NCBI RefSeq assembly: GCF_023653455.1
Contig: NZ_JAKEDR010000037.1
Span: forward strand, 1-24,885
Reading direction: 5' to 3'
Origin: Paraclostridium ghonii
GTDB taxonomy: Bacteria > Bacillota > Clostridia > Peptostreptococcales > Peptostreptococcaceae
DNA length: 24,885 nucleotides
Shown here: in pieces, positions 1 to 8,096 of the stretch
Layout of the letters: the number at the start of each line of letters is the position of its first letter
Numbering within the stretch: the stretch's first letter is position 1
Notes under the pieces: model-generated
Seen by the model: only the letters and a program-made list of their open reading frames with translations
What the model was told of the DNA's origin: nothing
Databases searched by the model: none
Translations under genes and position numbers: made by a program

Positions 1-233
1 AGATATATTAACATATTAAAAATGAAAATAATGTTAACACAAATAATAAATATTTCATATTGTATTAATGAAATATCATAGCACAAAAATATATTTTTAA
101 TAAAGGGGTTATAGATACGAACGATGGAATTTAAATGATTGTAGATATACTATTCAATACTTATACTAACCTTTTCTGGCCAAAATTTAATGACAAATTT
201 ATTTCTGTAAAGCAGAAATAAAAAATAAAAAAA
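1..233. other. Intergenic, no gene seen
   Basis: A/T-rich sequence before the first protease promoter. I see no coding frame of credible length or quality. A 9-bp perfect inverted repeat (positions 50-58 with 68-76, 9-nt loop) and a 7-bp one (201-207 with 213-219) are present. Neither is followed by a T-tract on the + strand, so I do not call them terminators. Any upstream gene lies outside the window. Confidence 0.5.
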
Positions 234-273
234 ATAGTTGACAATCAAACTAATCGTATATAGTATTTATAAT
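234..273 (+). promoter_or_regulatory. Promoter/operator box 1 of protease array
   Basis: The box holds TTGACA at 238-243, TATAGT at 259-264 (15-nt spacer) and TATAAT at 268-273 (24-nt spacer). Neither spacing is the usual 17, which suggests activator dependence or a different element. TTGACA lies inside an imperfect inverted repeat, TAGTTGA-caa-TCAAACTA, of the type bound by dimeric MarR-like repressors. The same box recurs at 2202-2241, 5982-6021 and 9750-9789. Confidence 0.6.
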
Positions 274-587
274 ACAAGAGCTAACAAAAGTATTTTCAAT
301 CTGAAACAAATCTTTTAATTTTCAATTATTTACAATCACAACAAATAAAAAAATATGATTTTAAATATCAACTTATTATCTATAGAGTTGATAAAAATAA
401 TGTTTATCTTAATTTTTTTATTTAATAATCTTAAGAACATTCCTCTTAAACTTTCGCAATAAACAAAAAATTTAAAAAACAACAAGCTGAAGACTTAAAT
501 AATATTTATACTTTTATGAAGCTAATATTGTTTAAGTAAAGAATCTAGATTACTTACTATAAAAATTTAATAAGGGAGATGGATTAA
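274..587 (+). promoter_or_regulatory. Long 5' leader of protease copy 1
   Basis: About 310 nt separate the promoter box from the start codon, with no open frame. Blocks of it recur in the leaders of copies 2, 4 and 6: an AACAAATAAA segment, a TTTCGCAATAAACAAAAA-type segment (437-461 here) and the final AATTTAATAAGGGAGA. A 7-bp hairpin (367-373 with 386-392) is kept in copy 2 at 2367-2392, with C-G changed to T-G, so pairing survives. An untranslated regulatory leader is inferred. Confidence 0.45.
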
Positions 588-2126
588 ATGTTTAAAAGAA
601 ATTTAGCTATTTTAACAATAGCGGGGTTATCATGCGGATTTTTAGCGCCTACAGTAAGTTTTGCAGATAGTCAAACAAAAGAGGAGTTACCACAAGCATA
701 TAATGTTAAGGCAGATCAAGATTTAAAAGATGTATTGAAAAATGTATCAGATGATTACAAAATAAAAGATAATGCAGACCAATATGAATTAGTTAAAAAA
801 GAAAAAGATGATTTAGGATTTACTCATTATACTTTAAAACCTAAAGTAGATGGATATTTTGCAGAATCGGCTGAAGTAAAAATCCATACAGATAAAACTG
901 GAAAAGTTGTTTTTGTAAATGGGGATTTAAATCAAGGGAAATTAGAAGTTAAAAATGAAACTAAAATAGATAAAGAAAAGGCTATTGAATTAGCGTTTAA
1001 AGGTATAGAAAAATCACGTGATGAAGTTAAAAACTTATCAGGGAAAGATGTTGTTCAAGAGGCAGGTATCACTGTTGATGAAAAGAGCAATAGAGCTATA
1101 TATTCTTTAGATATATCATATACTGTACCAGAAGCTGCTCACTGGATAATTAAAGTAGATGCAGAAAATGGAAATATAGTTGAAAAACAAAATATTTTAG
1201 AGCAAGCTGCACAAGCAGCAGGGACTGGAATAGGAACAGATGGTAAAGTTAAAAATTTAAATATAACAGAAGATAACGGTAAATATCAATTATTAGATAC
1301 TACTCATAAAGGTAAAATAGGAACTTTAGGATTTGAATCTTTTAAAGATGATGAAGAAAATTGGATAGTTGGAAGTCTTATTTCAAATATAAAGAATTTT
1401 TTCGACCAAGATAAAGCAGCAGTAGATGCTCACTATTTTACAAATGAAGTTTACAACTATTATAAAAATGTTCACAATAGAGAAAGTTACGACAATAAAG
1501 GGTCAGATATAAACTCTTATGTGCATGTTCAAGATCCTAACTATGGAGGAAATTGGAGTAATGCAGCTTGGACTGGTGTAGAAATGATTTATGGTGATGG
1601 AGATCCAGCAACAGAAAATCCATTCACAGCGGCAAATGATGTTATTGCTCATGAAATAACACATGGAGTTACAACATCATCAGCAAACTTAGTTTACAAA
1701 AATCAACCTGGAGCATTAAATGAATCATTTTCAGATGTATTTGGATATTTTGTAGATAGTGATGATTGGCTAATGGGTGAGGATTTATTTAAAAAACCAG
1801 GTGAAGCTATAAGAGATTTACAAAATCCTACAAAATATGGGCAACCGGATAATATGAAAAATTATAAAAATTGGCCAGAATGGTTAGACAAAGGAGGAGT
1901 TCATACAAATAGTGGTATCCCTAATAAAGCAGCATATAACACTATAACTAAAATAGGAAAAGAAAAATCAGAAAAAATTTATTATAGAGCTCTTACTCAA
2001 TATTTAACACAACAATCACAATTTACAGATGCTAAAAGTTCTTTAATTCAATCAGCAAAAGACCTTTATGGAGATAAAGTAGCTAACGATGTTAAAGCAT
2101 CATGGGATGAAGTTGGTGTAAATTAA
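588..2126 (+). CDS. Secreted M4 thermolysin-like neutral metalloprotease, copy 1
   Basis: Zinc endopeptidase (bacillolysin/thermolysin family, M4) expected to be exported and to degrade extracellular protein. The 512-aa preproenzyme has a signal peptide (residues 1-26, likely cut after SFA), an FTP plus PepSY inhibitory propeptide (about 35-205), then a mature domain of about 300 aa. The zinc motif HEITH has H355 and H359 with catalytic E356. The third ligand is E379 in GALNESFSD, 20 residues later as in thermolysin. Transition-state residues D434 and H439 lie in DKGGVH. The substrate-binding NAAW motif is at 325-328. The start is supported by AAGGGAGATGG 8 nt upstream. It has its own promoter box, long leader and terminator. 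All catalytic residues are present, so it is probably active. Confidence 0.97.
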   Translation: MFKRNLAILTIAGLSCGFLAPTVSFADSQTKEELPQAYNVKADQDLKDVLKNVSDDYKIKDNADQYELVKKEKDDLGFTHYTLKPKVDGYFAESAEVKIHTDKTGKVVFVNGDLNQGKLEVKNETKIDKEKAIELAFKGIEKSRDEVKNLSGKDVVQEAGITVDEKSNRAIYSLDISYTVPEAAHWIIKVDAENGNIVEKQNILEQAAQAAGTGIGTDGKVKNLNITEDNGKYQLLDTTHKGKIGTLGFESFKDDEENWIVGSLISNIKNFFDQDKAAVDAHYFTNEVYNYYKNVHNRESYDNKGSDINSYVHVQDPNYGGNWSNAAWTGVEMIYGDGDPATENPFTAANDVIAHEITHGVTTSSANLVYKNQPGALNESFSDVFGYFVDSDDWLMGEDLFKKPGEAIRDLQNPTKYGQPDNMKNYKNWPEWLDKGGVHTNSGIPNKAAYNTITKIGKEKSEKIYYRALTQYLTQQSQFTDAKSSLIQSAKDLYGDKVANDVKASWDEVGVN

Positions 2127-2135
2127 TTATGACTC

Positions 2136-2177
2136 AAAAAGCAACTGGAAGTCAGTTTTTAAATCCAGTTGCTTTTT
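2136..2177 (+). terminator. Intrinsic terminator after protease copy 1
   Basis: GCAACTGGA (2141-2149) pairs with TCCAGTTGC (2164-2172), flanked by A5 and T5. The same stem sequence follows copies 2-5, so it belongs to the duplicated unit. Confidence 0.9.
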
Positions 2178-2201
2178 CAATTTTAAAAAAATTTGAGAAA
2201 A

Positions 2202-2241
2202 ATAGTTGACAATCAAACTAACGGTATATACTATTTATAAT
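2202..2241 (+). promoter_or_regulatory. Promoter/operator box 2 of protease array
   Basis: Near-identical to the box at 234-273. TTGACA is at 2206-2211, TATACT at 2227-2232 and TATAAT at 2236-2241, with the same TAGTTGA-caa-TCAAACTA inverted repeat. Differences from box 1 fall mostly between the elements. Confidence 0.6.
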
Positions 2242-2593
2242 ACAAGAGAGAACATAATTATGTTTATAACATAAAATTTTCTATGCACAATTGTTTTAAT
2301 ATTGGACAAATCTTTTAAATTTCAATTACTCATTATCAAAACAAATAAACAGATATAATTTTAAATATTAACTTATGGATTATAAAGTTGATATAAATGA
2401 TGTTTGTCTTAAAAATTTTATTTAACAGTATCCTAAAAACATTCCTACAAAATTTTCATAATAAACAAAAATTCAAAACAATGGGTTAATGACTTAACTA
2501 ATATTTATATGCCATGAATTTAATATTATTTAAGTGAAGGGTTTATATTATTTATTAATTAAATTAAAAATTTAACAAGGGAGAGGGATTTAA
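2242..2593 (+). promoter_or_regulatory. Long 5' leader of protease copy 2
   Basis: A non-coding stretch of about 350 nt, homologous to the copy 1 leader through most of its length. The hairpin 2367-2373/2386-2392 is retained with a G-T wobble. It ends in AAGGGAGAGGG, the ribosome site shared by several copies. Confidence 0.45.
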
Positions 2594-4132
2594 ATGTTTA
2601 AAAGAAATTTAGCTATTTTAACAATAGCAGGGTTATCATGCGGATTTTTAGCGCCTACAATAAGTTATGCAGATAGTCAAACAAAAGAGGAGTTACCACA
2701 AGCATATAATGTTAAAGCAGATCAAGATTTAAAAGATGTATTAAAAAATGTATCCGATGATTACAAAGTAAAAGATAATGCAGATCAATATGAATTAGTT
2801 AAAAAAGAAAAAGATGATTTAGGATTTACTCATTACACTTTAAAACCTAAAGCAGATGGATATTTTGCAGAGTCTGCTGAAGTAAAAGTACATACAGATA
2901 AAACTGGAAAAGTTGTTTTTGTAAATGGAGATTTAAATCAAGGGAAATTAGAAGTTAAAAATGAAACTAAAATAGATAAAGAAAAGGCTATAGAATTAGC
3001 ATTTAAAAGCATAGAAAAATCACGTGATGAAGTTAAAAACTTATCAGGAAAAGATGTTGTTCAAGAGTCAGGCATTACTGTTGATGAAAAAAGTAATAGA
3101 GCTATATATTCTTTAGATATATCATACACTGTACCAGAAGCTGCTCATTGGATAATCAAAGTAGATGCAGAAAATGGTAATATAGTTGAAAAACAAAATA
3201 TTTTAGAACAAGCTGTAGGAGCAGTAGGTAGCGGAATAGGTACAGATGGTAAAGTTAAAAATTTAAATGTAACTTTCGATAAGGATAAATATGTGCTATT
3301 AGACACTACTCATAAAGGTAAAATAGGGACTTTAGGATTTGAATCTTTCCAAGAAGATGAAAATAATTGGATAGTTGGAAACCTTATCTCAAATATACAA
3401 AGATTTTTCGATAAAGATAAAGCAGCTGTAGATGCTCATTATTTTACAAATGAAGTTTACAACTACTATAAAGATGTTCACAATAGAGAAAGTTATGATG
3501 GAAAAGGTGCAGATATAAACTCTTATGTGCATGTTCAAGATCCTAGCTATGGAGGAAATTGGAGCAATGCGGCTTGGACTGGTGTAGAGATGATTTATGG
3601 TGATGGAGATCCAGCAACAGAAAATCCATTCACAGCGGCAAATGATGTTATTGCACATGAGATAACACATGGAGTTACAACATCATCAGCAAATTTAGTT
3701 TACAAATATCAACCAGGTGCATTAAATGAATCATTCTCAGATGTATTTGGATATTTTGTAGATAGTGATGATTGGTTAATGGGTGAGGATTTATTTAAAA
3801 ATCCTGGTGAAGCTATAAGAGATTTACAAGATCCTACAAAATATGAGCAACCAGCACATATGAAAGATTATAAAAATTGGCCAGGATGGTATGATAATGG
3901 AGGAGTTCATGTAAATAGTGGTATTCCTAACAAAGCAGCATATAACACTATAACTAAAATAGGAAAAGAAAAAGCAGAAAAAATTTACTATAGAGCTCTT
4001 ACTCAATATTTAACACAACAATCACAATTTACAGATGCTAAAAGTTCTTTAATTCAATCAGCAAAAGATATTTATGGGGATAAAGAAGCTAACGATATTA
4101 AAGCATCATGGGATGAAGTTGGTGTAAATTAA
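2594..4132 (+). CDS. Secreted M4 thermolysin-like neutral metalloprotease, copy 2
   Basis: 512 aa, colinear with copy 1: signal peptide ending SYA, FTP/PepSY propeptide, then the mature M4 domain. Zinc and catalytic residues are H355, E356, H359, E379, and H439 in DNGGVH. It shares with copy 3 a distinctive linker and mature N-terminus (AVGAVGSGIG, LNVTFDKDKY, SNIQRFFDKDK) that copy 1 lacks. Its centre around HEITH (TATENPF-type loop, SANLVYK) matches copy 1 closely, so the gene is a mosaic of neighbouring types. The loop before the final His reads NWPGWYDN. It has its own promoter box and terminator. Predicted secreted and active. Confidence 0.97.
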   Translation: MFKRNLAILTIAGLSCGFLAPTISYADSQTKEELPQAYNVKADQDLKDVLKNVSDDYKVKDNADQYELVKKEKDDLGFTHYTLKPKADGYFAESAEVKVHTDKTGKVVFVNGDLNQGKLEVKNETKIDKEKAIELAFKSIEKSRDEVKNLSGKDVVQESGITVDEKSNRAIYSLDISYTVPEAAHWIIKVDAENGNIVEKQNILEQAVGAVGSGIGTDGKVKNLNVTFDKDKYVLLDTTHKGKIGTLGFESFQEDENNWIVGNLISNIQRFFDKDKAAVDAHYFTNEVYNYYKDVHNRESYDGKGADINSYVHVQDPSYGGNWSNAAWTGVEMIYGDGDPATENPFTAANDVIAHEITHGVTTSSANLVYKYQPGALNESFSDVFGYFVDSDDWLMGEDLFKNPGEAIRDLQDPTKYEQPAHMKDYKNWPGWYDNGGVHVNSGIPNKAAYNTITKIGKEKAEKIYYRALTQYLTQQSQFTDAKSSLIQSAKDIYGDKEANDIKASWDEVGVN

Positions 4133-4141
4133 TCATGACTC

Positions 4142-4180
4142 AAAAGCAACTGGAAACAATTATTTGAATCCAGTTGCTTT
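4142..4180 (+). terminator. Intrinsic terminator after protease copy 2
   Basis: AAAAGCAACTGGA (4142-4154) pairs with TCCAGTTGCTTT (4169-4180). The T-tract is short (three T, then ATTT), so it may leak into copy 3, which has no promoter box of its own. Confidence 0.8.
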
Positions 4181-4321
4181 ATTTAAGAGTAAGTAAGGCT
4201 AGTATTTTTTATAATATAGAATTGTAATAAATATAAATTAACTTAAAAACTCATGAATTTAATGTTATTTTAAAACGATATTTACATAATAAACTAAAAA
4301 TTTAATAAGGGAGAGGGATTT

Positions 4322-5854
4322 ATGTTTAAGAGAAATTTAGCGATTTTAACAATAGCGGGGTTATCATGTGGTATTTTAGCGCCTACAATAAGTTATGCAG
4401 ATAGTCAGACAAAAGAGGAGTTACCACAAGCATATAATGTTAAAGCAGATCAAGATTTAAAAGATGTATTAAAAAATGTATCAGATGATTACAAAATAAA
4501 AGACAATGCAGATCAATATGAATTAGTTAAAAAAGAAAAAGATGATTTAGGATTTACTCATTATACTTTAAAACCTAAAGCAGATGGATATTTTGCAGAA
4601 ACAGCTGAGGTAAAGGTACATACAGATAAAACTGGAAAAGTTGTTTTTGTAAATGGAGATTTAAATCAAGGTAAATTAGAAGTTAAAAATGAAACTAAAA
4701 TAGATAAAGAAAAGGCTATAGAATTAGCATTTAAAGGTATAGAAAAATCGCGTGATGAAGTTAAAAACTTATCAGGAAAAGATGTTGTTCAAGAGTCAGG
4801 AATTACTGTTGATGAAAAAAGCAATAGAGCTATATACTCTTTAGATATAGCATACACTGTACCAGAAGCTGCTCATTGGATAATTAAAGTAGATGCAGAA
4901 AATGGTAATATAGTTGAAAAACAAAATATTTTAGAACAAGCTGTAGGAGCAGTAGGTAGTGGAATAGGTACAGATGGTAAAGTTAAAAATTTAAATGTAA
5001 CTTTCGATAAGGATAAATATGTGCTATTAGATACTACTCATAAAGGTAAAATAGGAACTTTAGGATTTGAATCTTTCCAAGACGATGAAAATAATTGGAT
5101 AGTTGGAAATCTTATATCAAATATACAAAGATTTTTCGATAAAGATAAAGCAGCTGTAGATGCTCACTATTTTACAAATGAAGTTTACAATTACTATAAA
5201 GATGTTCATAATAGAGAAAGTTATGACGGGAAAGGTGCAGATATAAACTCTTATGTACATGTTCAAGATCCTAATTATGGAGGAAATTGGAGTAATGCGG
5301 CTTGGACTGGTGTAGAGATGATTTATGGAGATGGAAATACAGCAACACAAAATCCTTTTACAGCTGCGAATGATGTTATTGCACATGAGATAACTCATGG
5401 AGTTACAACATCATCAGCTGATTTGGTTTACGAATATCAACCAGGAGCATTAAATGAATCATTCTCAGATGTATTTGGATATTTTGTAGATAGTGAAGAC
5501 TGGTTAATGGGTGAAGATTTATTCAAAACTCCTGGAAAAGCTATAAGAGACATGCAAAATCCAGAAAAATATGGTCAACCAGCACATATGAAAGACTATA
5601 AAAATAAAATAAGTGATCATGGGGGAGTTCATACAAACAGTGGTATTCCTAACAAAGCAGCATATAACACTATAACTAAAATAGGAAAAGAAAAATCAGA
5701 AAAAATCTACTATAGAGCTCTTACTCAATATTTAACACAACAATCACAGTTCTCAGATGCTAAAAGTTCTTTAATTCAATCAGCAAAAGATATTTATGGA
5801 GATAAAGAAGCTAATGATGTTAAAGCAGCATGGGATGAAGTTGGTGTAAATTAA
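4322..5854 (+). CDS. Secreted M4 thermolysin-like neutral metalloprotease, copy 3
   Basis: 510 aa, closest to copy 2 over the propeptide and mature N-terminal domain. The zinc motif is H355, E356, H359, with E379 and H437. The loop before GGVH is two residues shorter than in copies 1 and 2 (NKISDH), and the loop after YGDG reads NTATQN. The ATG at 4322 follows AAGGGAGAGGG with 6-nt spacing. Only 189 nt separate it from copy 2. That gap holds the copy 2 terminator and about 80 nt of leader remnant, but no TAGTTGACAATC box. A lone TATAAT at 4210-4215 without a good -35 is the only promoter candidate, so expression may come from read-through. Confidence 0.96.
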   Translation: MFKRNLAILTIAGLSCGILAPTISYADSQTKEELPQAYNVKADQDLKDVLKNVSDDYKIKDNADQYELVKKEKDDLGFTHYTLKPKADGYFAETAEVKVHTDKTGKVVFVNGDLNQGKLEVKNETKIDKEKAIELAFKGIEKSRDEVKNLSGKDVVQESGITVDEKSNRAIYSLDIAYTVPEAAHWIIKVDAENGNIVEKQNILEQAVGAVGSGIGTDGKVKNLNVTFDKDKYVLLDTTHKGKIGTLGFESFQDDENNWIVGNLISNIQRFFDKDKAAVDAHYFTNEVYNYYKDVHNRESYDGKGADINSYVHVQDPNYGGNWSNAAWTGVEMIYGDGNTATQNPFTAANDVIAHEITHGVTTSSADLVYEYQPGALNESFSDVFGYFVDSEDWLMGEDLFKTPGKAIRDMQNPEKYGQPAHMKDYKNKISDHGGVHTNSGIPNKAAYNTITKIGKEKSEKIYYRALTQYLTQQSQFSDAKSSLIQSAKDIYGDKEANDVKAAWDEVGVN

Positions 5855-5870
5855 TTTAAATTATGTAAAT

Positions 5871-5915
5871 AAAAAAGCAACTGGAAAATAGGCTTTTAAC
5901 CCCAGTTGCTTTTTT
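5871..5915 (+). terminator. Intrinsic terminator after protease copy 3
   Basis: A6 then GCAACTGG (5877-5884) pairs with CCAGTTGC (5902-5909), followed by T6. Same family as the terminators of copies 1, 2, 4 and 5. Confidence 0.88.
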
Positions 5916-5981
5916 ATTTGGGAAAATTTTGAAAACTGATATTAAAATACAAAAAATTATAATTGTTAAAAATTTCCAAAA

Positions 5982-6021
5982 ATAGTTGACAATTAAATTA
6001 ACGGTATATATTATTTATAAT
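5982..6021 (+). promoter_or_regulatory. Promoter/operator box 3 of protease array (copy 4)
   Basis: TTGACA is at 5986-5991 and TATAAT at 6016-6021, with the common GGTATATA-TATTTATAATACAAGAG context. The inverted repeat is slightly decayed here (AATTAAATTA instead of AATCAAACTA), so a regulator might bind this copy less well. Confidence 0.55.
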
Positions 6022-6297
6022 ACAAGAGACAACATAATTATGTTTAGTAAGAAAAAAGTAAATTTTGTATACAAAAATAGGTTTAACCTGTAGTAAATCT
6101 TTAAGTTTTTAATTATTTACAATTAAAACAAATATAAATATATAATTTTAAAATATGGGTATTAATTCTTTATTTAACTATAGAAACGTATTTTAAAAAT
6201 TTTCGCAATAAACAAAAAATTAAAAATAGTAGGTTTAAGTACAGGGGTTAGAGTGCTTAAAAGTAAAGTTAAAAAAATAACAAAGGGAGAGGGATTT
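6022..6297 (+). promoter_or_regulatory. 5' leader of protease copy 4
   Basis: About 275 nt, the shortest of the four long leaders. It keeps the AACAAATA and TTTTCGCAATAAACAAAAA blocks but has lost the segment with the 7-bp hairpin seen in copies 1 and 2. A GTG at 6253 opens an in-frame extension of 15 codons. I reject it as the start because the ribosome site AAGGGAGAGGG lies just before the ATG at 6298. Confidence 0.4.
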
Positions 6298-7824
6298 ATG
6301 TTTAAAAGAAATTTAGCTATTTTAACAATAGCAGGGTTATCATGCGGAGTTTTAGCACCTACAGTAAGTTTTGCAGATAGTCAAACAAAAGAAGAGTTAC
6401 CACAAGCTTATAATGTTAAAGCAGATCAAGATTTAAAAGATGTATTAAAAAATGTATCAGATGAGTACAAAGTAAAAGATAATGCGGATCAGTATGAATT
6501 AGTTAAAAAAGAAAAAGATGACTTAGGATTTACTCATTATACTTTAAAACCTAAAGTAGATGGATATTTTGCAGAATCGGCTGAAGTAAAAATTCATACA
6601 GATAAAACTGGAAAAGTGGTATTTGTAAATGGGGACTTAAACCAAGGGAAATTAGAAGTTAACAATGAAACTAAAATAGATAAAGAAAAAGCTATTGAAT
6701 TAGCGTTTAAAGGTATAGAAAAATCACGTGATGAAGTTAAAAATTTATCAGGAGAAGATGTTGTACAAGAGGCTAAAATTACTGTTGATGAGCAAAGTAA
6801 TAGAGCTGTATATTCTTTAGATATATCATATACTTTACCAGAAGCTGCACATTGGATAATTAAAGTAGATGCAGAAAATGGGAATATAGTTGAAAAACAA
6901 AATATTTTAGAACAAGTTTCACAAGTAGCAGGAACTGGAATAGGGTCAGATGGTAAAGTTAAAAATTTAAATATAACTGAAGATAATGGTAAATATCAAT
7001 TACTAGATAGTACGCATAAAGGTAAAATAATAACTAAAGCTTTTGAATCTTTTAAAGGTGACACAACAGTTGGAAACATTATTACAAATATAAAAAGTTT
7101 TTTCGATCAAGATAAAGCAGCTGTAGATGCTCACTATTTTACAAATCAAGTTTATAATTACTATAAAGATGTTCATAATAGAGAAAGTTACGATAATAAA
7201 GGGTCAGACATAAACTCTTATGTACATGTTCCAGAAGAGGATGGAACAAGCATGAGTAATGCGTATTGGAATGGCGTAGAGATGAGTTATGGTGACGGGG
7301 ACCAAAAAACAGAAAATGCTTTTACAGCAGCAAATGACGTTGTTGCACATGAGATAACACATGGAGTTACATCATCATCAGCTGACTTAGTTTACAGTAA
7401 ACAACCAGGTGCATTAAATGAATCATTCTCAGATGTATTTGGATATTTTGTAGATAGTGAAGACTGGTTAATGGGTGAAGATTTATATAAAGCACCTGGT
7501 GAAGCTATAAGAGATTTGCAAGATCCTACAAAATATGATCAACCAGCACATATGAAAGACTATAAAAATTATAGTTTAAGAAATGATAATGGTGGAGTTC
7601 ATACAAATAGTGGTATTCCTAATAAAGCAGCATACAATACTATAACTAAAATAGGAAAAGAAAAAGCAGAAAAAATTTATTACAGAGCTCTTACTCAATA
7701 CTTAACACCAAAATCACAATTTGCAGATGCTAAAAAATCTTTAATCCAATCAGCAAAAGATCTATATGGAGACAAAGTAGCTAATGATGTTAAAACAGCA
7801 TGGGATGAAGTTGGGGTAAATTAA
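6298..7824 (+). CDS. Secreted M4 thermolysin-like neutral metalloprotease, copy 4
   Basis: 508 aa from the ATG at 6298 (MFKRN, preceded by AAGGGAGAGGG). This gives the same signal peptide as its paralogues; an in-frame GTG 45 nt upstream would bury it. Catalytic set: H351, E352, H355, E375, and H435 in DNGGVH. It belongs with copy 7 to a distinct subtype. Both have a four-residue-shorter loop (FKGDTTVGNIITNIK), the segment HVPEEDGTSMSNAYWNGVEM instead of the DPNYGG-type loop, and MSYGDG rather than MIYGDG. These positions lie near the active-site cleft in thermolysin, so a different substrate preference is possible (inference). It has its own promoter box and terminator. Confidence 0.96.
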   Translation: MFKRNLAILTIAGLSCGVLAPTVSFADSQTKEELPQAYNVKADQDLKDVLKNVSDEYKVKDNADQYELVKKEKDDLGFTHYTLKPKVDGYFAESAEVKIHTDKTGKVVFVNGDLNQGKLEVNNETKIDKEKAIELAFKGIEKSRDEVKNLSGEDVVQEAKITVDEQSNRAVYSLDISYTLPEAAHWIIKVDAENGNIVEKQNILEQVSQVAGTGIGSDGKVKNLNITEDNGKYQLLDSTHKGKIITKAFESFKGDTTVGNIITNIKSFFDQDKAAVDAHYFTNQVYNYYKDVHNRESYDNKGSDINSYVHVPEEDGTSMSNAYWNGVEMSYGDGDQKTENAFTAANDVVAHEITHGVTSSSADLVYSKQPGALNESFSDVFGYFVDSEDWLMGEDLYKAPGEAIRDLQDPTKYDQPAHMKDYKNYSLRNDNGGVHTNSGIPNKAAYNTITKIGKEKAEKIYYRALTQYLTPKSQFADAKKSLIQSAKDLYGDKVANDVKTAWDEVGVN

Positions 7825-7851
7825 TTTACATTATATAAATTAATTATGAAT

Positions 7852-7895
7852 AAAAAAGCAACTGGAATTAAGTTTTTAAATCCAGTTGCTTTTTT
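7852..7895 (+). terminator. Intrinsic terminator after protease copy 4
   Basis: A6 then GCAACTGGA (7858-7866) pairs with TCCAGTTGC (7881-7889), followed by T6. Member of the shared terminator family. Confidence 0.9.
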
Positions 7896-7923
7896 ACGTT
7901 TTAAAAAATTTTTCATCTACTAA

Positions 7924-7964
7924 GGGATTATAAATTATCTGATTTGTAGATAAGTTATAATCCC
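7924..7964. repeat. Long inverted repeat (hairpin) before copy 5
   Basis: A 17-bp stem with one mismatch (7924-7940 with 7948-7964) and a 7-nt loop. The ends are GGG/CCC. No T-tract follows on either side, so it is not a standard terminator. It has no counterpart upstream of the other protease copies. Confidence 0.7.
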
Positions 7965-7974
7965 AACTGCTAAA

Positions 7975-8043
7975 CTTGAGCAACGGACCTGCTTTCCAAG
8001 GTCGTTGGCGACATAAAGTAGTTCGCAGACGTAGTCGCTCAAG
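7975..8043. repeat. G+C-richer foldable insert, possible structured RNA or dispersed repeat
   Basis: Sixty-nine nt with about 52% G+C by my count, in an A/T-rich region. Outer arms CTTGAGC (7975-7981) and GCTCAAG (8037-8043) pair perfectly, and pairing extends to 10 bp with one mismatch. Inside are GACCT/AGGTC (7986-7990 with 7999-8003) and GCGA/TCGC (8008-8011 with 8023-8026), giving a three-way-junction fold. GCGAC at 8008-8012 could instead pair with GTCGC at 8034-8038. It replaces the promoter and most of the leader expected before copy 5. I do not recognise the family. Confidence 0.5.
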
Positions 8044-8096
8044 CAAAGTGAATTTTTATTACTTAGTTTAATATTTTTAATAAGGGAGATAGAATA

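Noticed and set aside
588..680. Conserved Cys16 in the protease signal peptides (AGLSCG) as a lipobox
   Set aside because: The -3 residue is Gly rather than Leu/Val/Ile, and the hydrophobic stretch continues to an A-x-A-like site (SFA/SYA). Ordinary signal peptidase I cleavage fits better. The Cys conservation may just reflect recent duplication.
3389..5398. Repeated minus-strand open frames of about 93 codons inside protease copies 2 and 3
   Set aside because: They are complementary shadows of the conserved protease coding sequence, recurring only because the genes are duplicates.
6253..6297. Upstream GTG start for protease copy 4
   Set aside because: It adds 15 charged residues in front of a good signal peptide and has no suitable ribosome site. 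AAGGGAGAGGG lies directly before the ATG at 6298.
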